Below are positions 11,310 to 21,300 of a DNA stretch of 64,000 bases, in pieces (positions within the stretch are counted from its first letter, which is position 1; every line of letters starts with the position of its first letter). A program made the position numbers and the translations under genes. Below the pieces are notes generated by a model that was not told the origin of the DNA, searched no databases, and saw nothing but the letters and a program-made list of their open reading frames with translations. Source of the stretch: Bilabrum cf. latius (lineage: Eukaryota; Bigyra: Bicosoecida; Bigyra; Bicosoecida); NCBI GenBank assembly GCA_965178125.1, contig OZ237744.1, positions 248,001 through 312,000 on the forward strand. Reading direction: 5' to 3'.

Positions 11310-13272
11310 TCACCCAGTGATGGGATGGGAGCAGTACCGGATCCCCAAAATCGTGCTCACTTCCTCGATCACGGCCAGCGCCTTGTCCAGCTGCTCCCTG
11401 GAGTGCCCAGCGCTGATGCAAAACCTGACGCGAGACGTCACCAGCGGAGTCGCCGGGTACCCAACCACAACGACTGCCACTCCACGCTTGAAGCACTCCC
11501 TCGAAAACGCCGCGATCTTGGAGGGGTGGTACAGCGTGACCGGAACCACGGGCGAGTCATAGTGCCCGTACACCTGAAGTCCCATCTTGACGCACCTCTC
11601 CCTGAAGTAGTTGGACTGCTCTTTGAGCGCGTCCAGCTTCTGCTGCCCCACACCGGGTGCGACCGTCCCCTTGATGACACGCAGTGCAGTGAGCACCTGC
11701 TGGCAGACTACCGGAGACATGCAGTTTCCGTACAGCTGCCCCGTCGAGTTGCTCCTGAGGTACCTTACGAATTCCTTGCTGCCCGCGATGTAGCCCCCCA
11801 TTGCGCCGAAGCTCTTCGTGAACGTCCCCATCATCACGTCGATGTCCGAGGGCGGCACCCCCTTCTGCGCGCAAACGCCCTTGCCACCAGGCCCAAGCGC
11901 CCCGATCGAGTGCGCCTCGTCCAAGTATATGTATGCCTTGTACTTCTTGCATACCCTCACGATCTCCTTGAGGGTGCATATCTCGCCCTCCATGGAGTAC
12001 ACTCCCTCGACGAGCACAATGATCTTGCGCCAGGGGCGGCGGGTCCGGGGCTGCCCCGTGATGATGGCGTCCTTGAGCATCGCGTCCAGCTTGCGGTGGT
12101 TGTCGTGGGAGAACACGCGGATTTCGGCTCCGGACGACCTGGCGCCGTTGACGATGGAGGTGTGGTTGAGGGTGTCCGACAGGATGAGGCATCCCTTGCC
12201 GACGAGCGAGGGCAGGGTGCCCGTGTTGGTGCCGTAACCCATGTTAAAGATAGCAGCATCGTCCTTGCCCACGAACGAAGCGACTTCCCGCTCAAGCTGC
12301 CTGTGCAGCGACGTGTATCCGCCGTCCGCGGCGGCGCTGCACGTCGAGGCGGGGAAGCGCTGCAGCGATCCCTTCACGGACTGGCCGCACGTTTTCTCCC
12401 AATCGTCAGCAAATCCGAGGTAGTTGTAAGAACCCAGGTTGATGCATGTCCTCTCCTTACCGCTCAGCCTGCTCGAGAAAACAAGAACCGTGATGCGTCC
12501 GAACGCCGCGTACAAAGCGCACTGAAACAGAAGGAGAAATGGCCGCATACAGATCCGCGCTCATTAGAGAGAACGATTTTCAAATCGCAGGTGCTCACTC
12601 CAATGAGTAGTTGCCATCATTCGACTCTCGCTCAAGCACCTTGATAGCGCCAGCGGTCGGTGGGCCATCAATCGGCCGATTCCAGCAATCCTGGATTGGG
12701 TGGTACAACCTCCTTGTATAGAAATTTTCCCAATCTTTCAGCAACGGGGCATACCCTTGCTGCAAGGGACTTGCGGGAGAGCGGCGATACTAGGGCGGGC
12801 AGTTCAGCCGGAAAGTCGGGGATACGTGTTCGAATGAATGGCAGCATACCGGTTGCAATGCTGCGGCCTAACAGTCCATCTCATAGAATGCAGACCAACT
12901 TTGACTGAGTTCCCACGGTGCTTTCGGAACAGACGCCAGCAGGCCGAATGCGGGGTGCGCGCTTGCTGATGGCAGAAGACTCACCTTTGGTGCATTGTTT
13001 CCGCCAAAGTACCGGGACCATCCCGTCAGCTTTCCAAACCAATCTCTTATGTGTCCAAACAAAATTAGAATCGCGTAGCTCAGATACGTTGTCAAAGCTG
13101 GAACAACTGGGATTTCCTCAGAGGATGTCGCTGACGTCTTCTCCGTCGCCTACGCGGCTTTTCCTGGTCGAATAGGGCGCTTGTCACCGCTGCGCACCTT
13201 CTGAAGGGATTCAACAGATGCCGAAGCCCGAAGGCCAGCAGTCACATTGGCAATGCCTGCTACTGAGCTCAT
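11310..13272 (-). CDS. LCB2: Serine palmitoyltransferase, LCB2/SPTLC2 subunit
   Basis: This PLP-dependent alpha-oxoamine synthase subunit condenses serine with palmitoyl-CoA, the first step of sphingolipid synthesis at the ER. Three exons are inferred: 13272-12985, 12759-12599 and 12468-11310. The introns are 225 and 130 bp with GTGAG donors and CAG acceptors, and the phases (0 and 2) close exactly, giving 535 aa (family about 560). Exon 1 has the N-terminal membrane stretch TTYLSYAILILFGHIRDWFG. Exon 2 encodes YAPLLKDWENFYTRRLY and QDCWNRPI. Exon 3 starts the catalytic core at SGKERTCINLGSYNYLGF and contains DEAHSIGALGPGGKG and the PLP-lysine motif GTFTKSFGAMGGYI (about residue 365). The stop is TGA. 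One UAG lies in exon 1, in a variable N-terminal stretch. LCB1 is not in the window; LCB2 normally works as a heterodimer with it. Confidence 0.95.
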
Positions 13273-13439
13273 CGTAATCCTGAAAATGCGCTTCCCCGAC
13301 AAATTCGGTTTCGGCCGTGGCCGTTGGTGAAATGGCACGGTTCAAACTTCAGAAGGCCGATTCGGTGCAGCGCTTCCCAATGCATAAAACATGGCGATTT
13401 TGACGTATGTACAGTAGACTAGAAATATGCATCGATCGC

Positions 13440-14603
13440 TCAAGAGATCGTGCAGCCCCCCGGCATGGCTGGCACGCCGGGTATACCAGGGCCCATATTG
13501 GGCAACATCGGCATCCCGTCCTCGCCCACCTCCAGGCCCGGTGCCAGCTCCTTAATGATCTCCTTGGGAGGGCTCCCTGTGGCCTGCAAGTCCTGCATGT
13601 GCTCGGTCAGCCTCGCAAAGTTGTCCGGCTCGGTATCGTAGACCGCCACCAGCTTTTGGAAAATCCTGTACTGGTTCCCGTAGTTATCGTACTCTTTCTG
13701 GGACAGCCCCTCAGCGTGTTTCGCGAGCCATTCCGGGAAACGCTCGCAGATCTGCTTGATGGGTTCGTACATGATGTCTTTGCTGAGCAGCTGCTTCATC
13801 ATGTTGTCCACGACTTCCTGGAAATCCTCTTTCTGCCCCAGCTTCTCAAAGTCCTCGGCCATATTCTTCATCACCTCCTCGCTTATCTTCTTGGCCTCCT
13901 CCCCCTCCCCGTCTCCAGTGGATGCGAGTTTCTGCAGCAGCTGCATTGTGCTCGCCACGTTCGCGTCCATGTCCTCGCTCCCGTCCACGCCGCTGAAGAG
14001 CGACGGGCCGTCCGCGCCCTAGCCCGGGTCTCCCATGTCGTCCAGCTGCTTCTGCAAGTGCTCCTGGAACTCAGGCTACGCAACCTATTTCATCATTTCC
14101 TCCATTGCCTGCGGGATCGAAACGGTGTGCGAGCAAAGCGGGTACAAGAGTGTTGCGGCCGGCCACGCGAATGCAACTGGGGCGATTTAAGCCACGACAC
14201 TAAGGTCAACACAGGGACTCACCTTGCTCAAAGCTTCGCTCCCAGGATCATCTTCGTCGCCTCCTGCCCCGCCTTTCCCGGAAGCTGCGCCAGCACGCCC
14301 ACGGCCCTTCGAAGCAGCAGCCGCTTCGATGGCGGCAGCTTCTTGTGCCGCGGCACCCGAAGCTCTGCCGGCACTCGGGGCAGACGGCGCGGCTGAAGAT
14401 CTATGGTCCTATTCAACATCATTTAGAACGCCTGCAACAGATTTTGAATGGAGAAATCATATATGCAACTATTCCGTCGCTCTGGAAGGTGCACCCGCTC
14501 TTGGCTGAATGCTCTTCATGTCCAGTTGATCGCAGAGGCTGAGATTAAAAGGCTGCTTCTCACCATCTAAAAAGTCATCCCCGGTTCCAGCTGCGCCAGC
14601 CAT
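13440..14603 (-). CDS. PEX19: Peroxisomal membrane-protein import receptor PEX19
   Basis: PEX19 is the cytosolic chaperone/receptor that delivers membrane proteins to peroxisomes through PEX3. Three exons: 14603-14564, 14431-14223 and 14108-13440. The introns are 132 and 114 bp, the phases close, and the product is 305 aa (human 299). The short first exon and the start of exon 2 encode an acidic N-terminal motif DDFLDGVLNDVEQD, like the PEX3-binding helix of the family. A low-complexity Ala/Gly stretch and DDPGSEALSK follow. Exon 3 holds the conserved helical domain (LSKDIMYEPIKQICERFPEW, KEYDNYGNQYRIF). The protein ends Cys-Thr-Ile-Ser before TGA, a CaaX farnesylation box as in known PEX19. 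Four UAG codons are in frame, including the two in MMK-UAG-VA-UAG-PEFQEH. The gene lies 167 bp upstream of LCB2, on the same strand. Confidence 0.95.
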
Positions 14604-14733
14604 TCCCAGATCGCAGCAGACAATGGATCGGAAAATACCGATTCAACAGTTGAAAGAGCGGTTGTAACCAGCCCCCCCGTCCAGACAATCAAAGGTCCTT
14701 GTAATCGCCAAGAAACAAACGAGCCAGGTGTCA

Positions 14734-16157
14734 TTACTGCCCTTGACCGGCCTCATTGCCTCCATCAGCGGCAGACGTCTGCACGAATTGCACCTGAAGG
14801 CTGTCGTTCGGCCACAGACCGGCATCCTTCAGCGACCGGTCCAAATCCTGTGACCCCTCACCCGTCACATCAGACCCATCTGCGGCCCCGCTCTGCACCA
14901 GAGCCTGCGTGCGAGTGTCTCCAAGCCTGAGCGCCTTCCTGCTCGCCCTCGAAGACACCCGGAAGCCACCCTCCCTCACCTCGCCGAGGGCCTCCACCTC
15001 GTCCAGCACGACCAGCAAAACGTCCCGCAGGACGCGGCAAGGCTCCTCGGGAAGGAACCGCCGGACCATCGCGTCGCCCGACGGCAGGGTCACCCTGAGG
15101 TGGCAGACGTCGCGGCGGGTCACCACCACGTCTCCCTTCTGCGCCCACGCATCCAACCGAGCCGTGAGTGCCTGGGGCAGGGCGACGGTGCTTGTTCCCT
15201 GAGCAGCACCGGCACCGGGGTTCGCATTCTATTCATCTTCCTCTTCGTCCTCATCGTCCGCGGCCGCCTCCTCGTGCTCCTTGCGGACGACCTGCGACCA
15301 GCTGGCCCACGTCTGTCCGACGGGGGGTGGCTCCGGGTGCCCCTCCAGCCTCTGCCTGGCACCGTCCACTGCCTGCTCGTCTGTGGCCTCCTGGGACTGC
15401 CTGACGGCCTCCTGGAGCTCCTCCGCCTCTTGCTTCTCTTGCTTCTCCCTCTCTCTCCGGCGGTCGGCCTCCTGAGCGGCCGCGAACCTCTCCCTCTGCT
15501 CCTCTCGAATGAGCCTGTCCTGCTCCCGAGTGGCTCGCTGCTGCCTGATCCTGTCTAGCTCTGGACTGGCGGTGGCCAGCGCGGCCTAGACAAAGCCGGC
15601 CAGCTCGCTGGCGCTGACGGAGGACCCCTGCCTCGCGCCGAGCAATTTCATCTTTGCGGTCGAACTCTCCGATAGGCAGGACAGCATGCAGCAGAATGGA
15701 AAGCACTGCGCATTCAGCTGCTTCGCAGCGGCGTATCCGTCTTCCTTCAGGACATTCCCAGCCCACACCATGACGTTCTAGCGTCGGATGGCAGCGTGCA
15801 TCGCCTCTGAGAGCAACGACTCACTGCAGCAACGAGGCAGCAAGAAAGAAAGCAGCGCGATTCTTGAAGTGGTGTAGGGGCAACCAATTGGCGCGCAAGG
15901 TTCACCTCAAGCAGTGCTCACCGCAGCCAGGGCTCAGAATCCGAATGAAGTGGACTATCTAGAATGACCAGCAGCGGCCGAAACGATTCCCGGGACGTCT
16001 GCACAGCCCGGCCAAACGATGTTTCTACAGGTTCCCACGGCAAATCGCCGGTATCATCACCACCTTCCCCGCTGGCAGGACCTGCAGCTCTTCGTTGGAT
16101 ACCTCGCAGCCGAGCAAGAGTTTGGATTGCCTCAGCTCTGGACAAATCTTCTTCCAT
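14734..16157 (-). CDS. FAF2/UBXD8-like UAS-UBX protein (ERAD, p97 cofactor)
   Basis: Two exons, 16157-15922 and 15823-14734, with a 98-bp intron (GTGAGC...TGCAG, phase 2). The product is 441 aa; human FAF2 is 445. The UAS thioredoxin-like domain spans about residues 25-190 (TSFGRAVQ, FRPLLVILDSPLHSD, NVMVWAGNV, YPFC-like FPFCCMLS). It is followed by a charged coiled coil (RIRQQRATREQDRLIREEQ) and a C-terminal UBX domain (VTLPSGDAMVRRFL to SLQVQFV), which in this family binds p97/VCP. No UBA domain is visible at the N-terminus, unlike animal FAF2. I chose the ATG at 16157 because a TATATAA element lies 38 bp upstream; an in-frame ATG at 16211 is possible. Three UAG codons are in frame. This gene is the only one ending in UAA (14736-14734), followed directly by UGA. 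Confidence 0.88.
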
Positions 16158-16194
16158 TTCGCCGCCTCTCTGTGGGAGCAAGCCAGCAACAAAG

Positions 16195-16203
16195 TTATAT
16201 AAA
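16195..16203 (-). promoter_or_regulatory. Candidate TATA box for the FAF2-like gene
   Basis: On the minus strand this reads TTTATATAA, in otherwise GC-rich DNA. It lies 38 bp upstream of the ATG at 16157, which would imply a very short 5' UTR. It sits in the 251-bp divergent spacer shared with the granulin gene. Confidence 0.35.
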
Positions 16204-16408
16204 GCCTGCATGTGTGATGGCCTATTATTCTTTGGTTAAAGGTTGGCTGCGTCCAATCTTGACACGTGTTCGGTGCGAACGTTCATTGCCATTTTAATGT
16301 GTACTATCTGCATTAATTAAAGAGACAAACATTTATGAGATCGACGGTAGCAGCCAGCTTCCCAACCAACCCTTCCGTAGCATTCCAAGAGTTAAGCAGA
16401 TAATAAAC

Positions 16409-17564
16409 ATGAAGGTTGTCGCCACTGTCCTTGCTTTCGCCGCCACCGCTTTCGCCGTGAGACACTTTTACTGCGTGATTCACTCTCGCTTGGTCGTGCA
16501 TAGCGAAAAAAGTCGAGAAAGCATCCCCGGATCCTTGCAAGCTTCCTCTTCAAATGGCCCGCTTTTCGTGGTTTCATCGAGCTTAAACTGTGTCTATTAT
16601 ACATGTTATCGCAGGCCACCTGCAAAGGTAAGGATGAACCGCTTATTTGACGGCTTTCTTGGTATTTTCCTTGCCAAACTTCAGAAGGATCGCATCCGAC
16701 GCGCTGTTGGCCGTTGATCTGGTTCTAGCACGGCTGTGTCTTCAGGACAGGTCAATGCTGATATAACTCTGTACTTCCCGTGCATGAACCCGCGCACTTC
16801 TGGCGCGCAGCCTGTAGTCATGCGGCAGCCAGGCTTGCTTGAACGGCAATTGCAGCAGCTGGGTGGCTCGGACTCGCGCCCAATTCTGCCTGCCCCTAGT
16901 TTGGCTGAATCACGCTGTGAATCGACGAGCTCAACCTACATTGAGTATGTATTAGTTATTCTCTCATTATTGCAGATGGCAGCTCTTGCGACGGCACCTG
17001 CTGCGAGCTTGCTGATGGCAAGGATGGCTGCTGCCCCTACCAGAGCGCCACTTGCTGCTCGGACCACCAGCACTGTGAGCTCTATCAAACTATCAAGCTT
17101 TTACTACCGCAAAGCTTTCATATGTACGATTGGATTGCTATGCGAATTATTGTTTTTCATTGTTTTGGTTGAGCCCTCCGCCAAGCATCGCAGGCTGCCC
17201 CCAGCAGTACCCCGTGTGCGACGTGAAGGACGGCCAGTGCAAGCCCTCCGGTGCCGCCCCTTGGGGAGTGCCCATGCTGAAGAAGACCGCTTCGATCCCC
17301 GCCCCCGTTGAGCCCAAGGCCGACCCCACGGACGTGACCTGCCCCGACGGGTCCTCCTCGTGCCCCACCGGCCAGACTTGCTGCAAGCTGTCCGGCGGCC
17401 AGTACGGCTGCTGCCCCCTGCCCAACGCCGACTGCTGCTCGGACGGCGTGCACTGCTGCCCCCAGGGCTACACGTGCGACGTGTCCAAGGGCACATGCAC
17501 CCCCGGCAGCGGCGCCTCTTGGGGCCTCCCCTGGGTGACCAAGGTCGCCGCCCGCAAGCTCTGA
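16409..17564 (+). CDS. Secreted two-module granulin protein
   Basis: Four exons: 16409-16456, 16615-16627, 16976-17074 and 17194-17564. The introns are 158, 348 and 119 bp. Phases close to a 176-aa protein ending in TGA. Exon 1 encodes exactly a signal peptide ([16 protein letters not shown]). Exon 2 is a 13-nt microexon (ATCK plus one base). Exons 3-4 encode a Cys-rich granulin module ([37 protein letters not shown]). A Pro/Ala linker and a second module follow ([37 protein letters not shown]). Granulin modules are disulfide-stacked beta-hairpins. In protists and plants they are often secreted or attached to papain-like proteases, but no protease domain is present here. The start is fixed by the signal peptide. 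The gene is divergent from the FAF2-like gene. Confidence 0.93.
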
Positions 17565-18381
17565 ATGGTCTGATTTGGAGAACGGGAGTGAGGGAGCGGA
17601 CCAGGGCCCGGCGGGTGCCTAGCAGCTGCCTGTGGTTGGTCTGGTGAGGTTCCGCTTCGGGGGCGCCGCGCTGAGATCCATCACGATGGGAACCAGGTGC
17701 TGCGTCCCGCCGGAGCTTTGCGTTTGCTTGTGCTGATCTTCGGATCAGCATCGTTTCAATGAAAGGTATAGCCGTTGGTGTGGGCGGGTGTTTGCTTTGG
17801 ATGCGTGCAAGGTTGTCTCGCATGGTGCCTTACGGTGCCATGCTTGCCTTGCTCCTGCGTCTGTGTGGGTGAATGCTTTCAACCTCCGATTGGCTGTATC
17901 GAGACACTCTCCCTGCAAGCGTACCATTCACAACATGAACATGAAGTCAAACGGCTAGTCTGCAGCCCTGCATGGCGCCTCCGGAGACCCACCGCCCTAC
18001 TGCTCGGGGTGAGGGCCGCGACGACCCTGTGTGGGCTCGCGGCCACCACACGCATCGCCCCACTAGCCGATACCTGTCCCTGGGCACGGGGGTTTGGTGG
18101 GGTCGCGGTGGCCTGGTGGTGTGTGCAGTGTTGCGTACGGTGCTGGTGGTGGACCGAGGGTGTACACAGGTTGGTTGTTGTGCTGCATGCATGCATGCTC
18201 GGGCCCCCAGAGCCCGAGGCTCGTCACACCTGTGGACTCGCCCACCAATCCGTTGCGCGAGAGTGGCCTTTGCAAGACTAGCCGACGGCATAATCATAAG
18301 TCACGCTGTACTAATTCATCCAAGCATATGATGTCAACACACTGAGACGGTTTGCCGGACCTGGGCGCAAAAAGAGGTCGA
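17565..18381 (+). other. Intergenic, 817 bp
   Basis: This lies between the granulin stop and the LRR gene start. It has strong strand asymmetry (GT/GGT-rich on the plus strand around 18040-18180) and an alternating purine-pyrimidine TGCATGCATGCATGC run near 18185. Several open frames exist, but none has a recognisable domain or matches its neighbours' codon use. It should contain the granulin 3' UTR and the promoter of the next gene. Confidence 0.45.
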
Positions 18382-21300
18382 ATGCTGCCATTTCATGAGA
18401 GTGCAGCGCCATCTCACGACGAGAAGTCTGCAGCCGCGATGCGAACAGACCAGCATATAATCGGTTCAACCCATGGGAACCCAAGGGGTGACTCTAACAG
18501 CGCTACGATAGGGACCGAATCAGCACATGGGACGACCCGTCGCAGGAAGCCGACTGGCTTGTTTCCACCGTGGTCGCTCGATGGCTTGGCACTTTTTGAC
18601 CCTTTGGCAGGGTTTGGCGACCGCCCAGACTTCAACGCCATTCTTGCATCACAAGGCCGCAGCGTGGTTCGTGCGGTCTCTCCAGCAACGTCGGAACGGA
18701 AGATGTCTGGCGCGGTCGCACCGGCCCGCCAGCTCGGCCGCGCCTCGATGGGTGCCAATGGTCGGCATCCGAGGCAAAGCCAGGGCTCCATTGCAGCTAG
18801 CAGCACTCCAACACCAGGAGTGTCCCCCGCACATATTGAAGCGCAAGAGCTGGTGATGGCGCCGAGGTACATGCACGGAGGTCTCACGCAGAGCCTAGCG
18901 ACCAGAGCCGCCGAAGCAGCGGCCGTGGCTGACACGCCCTACGAAGGCGCCTTCGCGCGCGCGGCGGTATCCGGAGAGTTGCAGATCAGGCAGCCGCTGC
19001 ACGTGCTCAGGGAGGATGACGAGGAAGAGTTCAAGATGAGGATCAAGATCAAGGAGGCGAGGGTGAAGAAGCGGCTGGCACGCCGACAGGAACGGAAGCA
19101 CAGGAAGGAGGCGCGCAGGGCAGCGGCAATGGCGCGGGATTTCCCGGGAAACGGCCAAAACATGTCATAGCAAGATTAGGCCGTTGGCGAAGGCCCCGCC
19201 GTGGTGGTGGAGTCCGGTTCCGACGCGCTCAAAGACCCTTTCGCATGGTCCTCCTCTTCCTCCTCCTCCTCGACGGAGGAAGAGTCCTCGGGTGATTCCG
19301 GCTCCGAGTCGGGAGGTTCCACGCTCTCTCAGCTGCGTATGGCCCGGGACGAGATCGACGATGACTTTCTTCTGAGGTTGCAACCGCTCCGCGCCATCCT
19401 GGTGAGCATTCGCGCGACCAACACCGGCCTTCGAGCCCTGCCATCCGCCCTGTTCGACAGCAGGGCTTCCTGGCCCCGGCTGCCGGACCGATTGGGCCGG
19501 CCCCACGATGAACCCGTGTCCAAGGCGAAAGAAGAGGCAGTGCGCGAGGGAACAACGAGATATTCCGCGCACCCAGGGGCGGGGGGCGGGCCCCAGCAGC
19601 ACCGAGGCAGGAGGCGGTCCTCGGCCATGGACCACATGCCCCTGCTCCGAGAGGCCGCCAAGATGAGGCGGATGTCCTACAAGATGTCCGCCCAAGGGGA
19701 AGGAGCAGGGAGGGGCAGCGGCATCGGAGGACTCGAGGCTGCGCGGCGCCTCAGTGGTGCGGAACTTCAGGGGATGCGCATGGGCGACGTTCCTCACCTG
19801 CCGAGGCTGCAGGTTCTGGAGATCCGCAGCAACAGGCTGACGCGGCTCCCGCACACGGTGGGCCCGTCCACTCCGAGCCTGCGATCTATCGACGCGTCCA
19901 CGAACGCACTCGTCACACTGCCTCGCTCCCTGGGTACCCTGGAGCGATTGGCCTCCTTGGACGTGTCTAGCAATCGTATTGAGGCCATTCCGGAGGATGC
20001 CTTTGCCAGCATGCGATCCCTGAAGAGGCTCAATCTGGCCCGCAACAGGCTCTCCGAGCTGCCTGCCAGTCTGGGGAGGCTCCCGCGCTTGCGCTGGCTC
20101 AACCTGAGCTACAACCGCTTCATCACCGTGCCGTCAGCTCTTGCAGGTGGCGCCCCTTTGAGGACACTCATGCTGAACAACAACAGGATAGCCACTATCG
20201 CGCCGGAGCTGTGCGGGGTCAAAACTCTGCAGATGCTGCAGCTTTCGGGTAATTCGATCTTTGGGCTGCCGAGGGACATCGGCCAGCTGTCAGGGCTCGA
20301 GGCGCTGTGGCTCGACTGGAACAGGATCGACCGGCTGCCGATTGAGTTTGCGCAGCTCCGGGACAGTCTCAAAGACCTGCGGATGGAGGGCAACCCCTTG
20401 CGCACGCCACCTGCTGACGTGGTGCACGCAGGTGTGCCTACCATTTGCGACTGGATTCAGAAAGTGTTGGACGACGGCATAGACAGGAGGAAGCGCCGTG
20501 TGGCCAGACACATAATCGGCGTGCTGCAGGACGCGGTACAGCACTGCCTCGTGGATCCCAGCTTCATTGCATGCAACGTATCGGTCGATCGCACGTCGGG
20601 CGATGTCCCCGTCTTTCCGGTAGATCCTGTCGTGATGCGGTACGAGGCCGTGCGGAGCAGGAGGAGGAGCAGTCGATCAACAACGCACCAGTCTCGTGGC
20701 GGTGTGGGGGAGGGTACAGGTGCGGATGCAGGCGCCGGAACATATACAGGGAAAGGAAGTCACACTGCAAGTGTTGCAGGGGCAAAGTACCTGGTCCGCT
20801 AGGCCGGGGCTGCCTCAGGCGGGACCGAAGCGAAGTCTGCATCTGGACACGAATCGGCGTCGGTCGCGCCTGATGCTGGCAAGCATGGTCTGCCAAGTAG
20901 TAGAGCCCAGCGGTCTGCGGTCACCCCTGCCGGCAGTGGAAGTGACCGTGGCAGTGATGATGACCAGAGCGATGATCTAGATCTGTCATCCGATTTCACA
21001 GACAGTGATGCAGATGAGGTCAGCCCCAGAACGCTGCAGCGGAGGCAGAGACTGCGCGTCAAGCAGCGAAGGGAGAGCCTGAAGATGAAGAACATGGCAT
21101 GCGTGCTACCTCACTTTGCGGTCCGCTGGGGCGCCCTCTTCACTGAGATCGTTCCGGCGGTCAACCGCTGGAGGGTCAAGCGATGGGAAGCAGCGACCAA
21201 GATATCTTGGACTGCAGAGCGGGCCAAGGAGGCGGCAAGGGCCGCCAAAGAGCTCGACGCGATGGAAGCCATGCGGGCCGCAGGCGGAGACTCGTCCTCT

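Noticed and set aside
12469-12548. N-terminus of LCB2 starting at the ATG at 12548
   Set aside because: That stretch lacks similarity and is preceded by an in-frame TGA. Splicing 12599 to 12468 restores the family sequence in frame.
14734-14739. Full ciliate-type code with UAA and UAG both Gln
   Set aside because: No in-frame UAA was found in about 18,000 codons. The single UAA sits at a gene end. Not strictly excluded, because the one UAA is followed at once by UGA.
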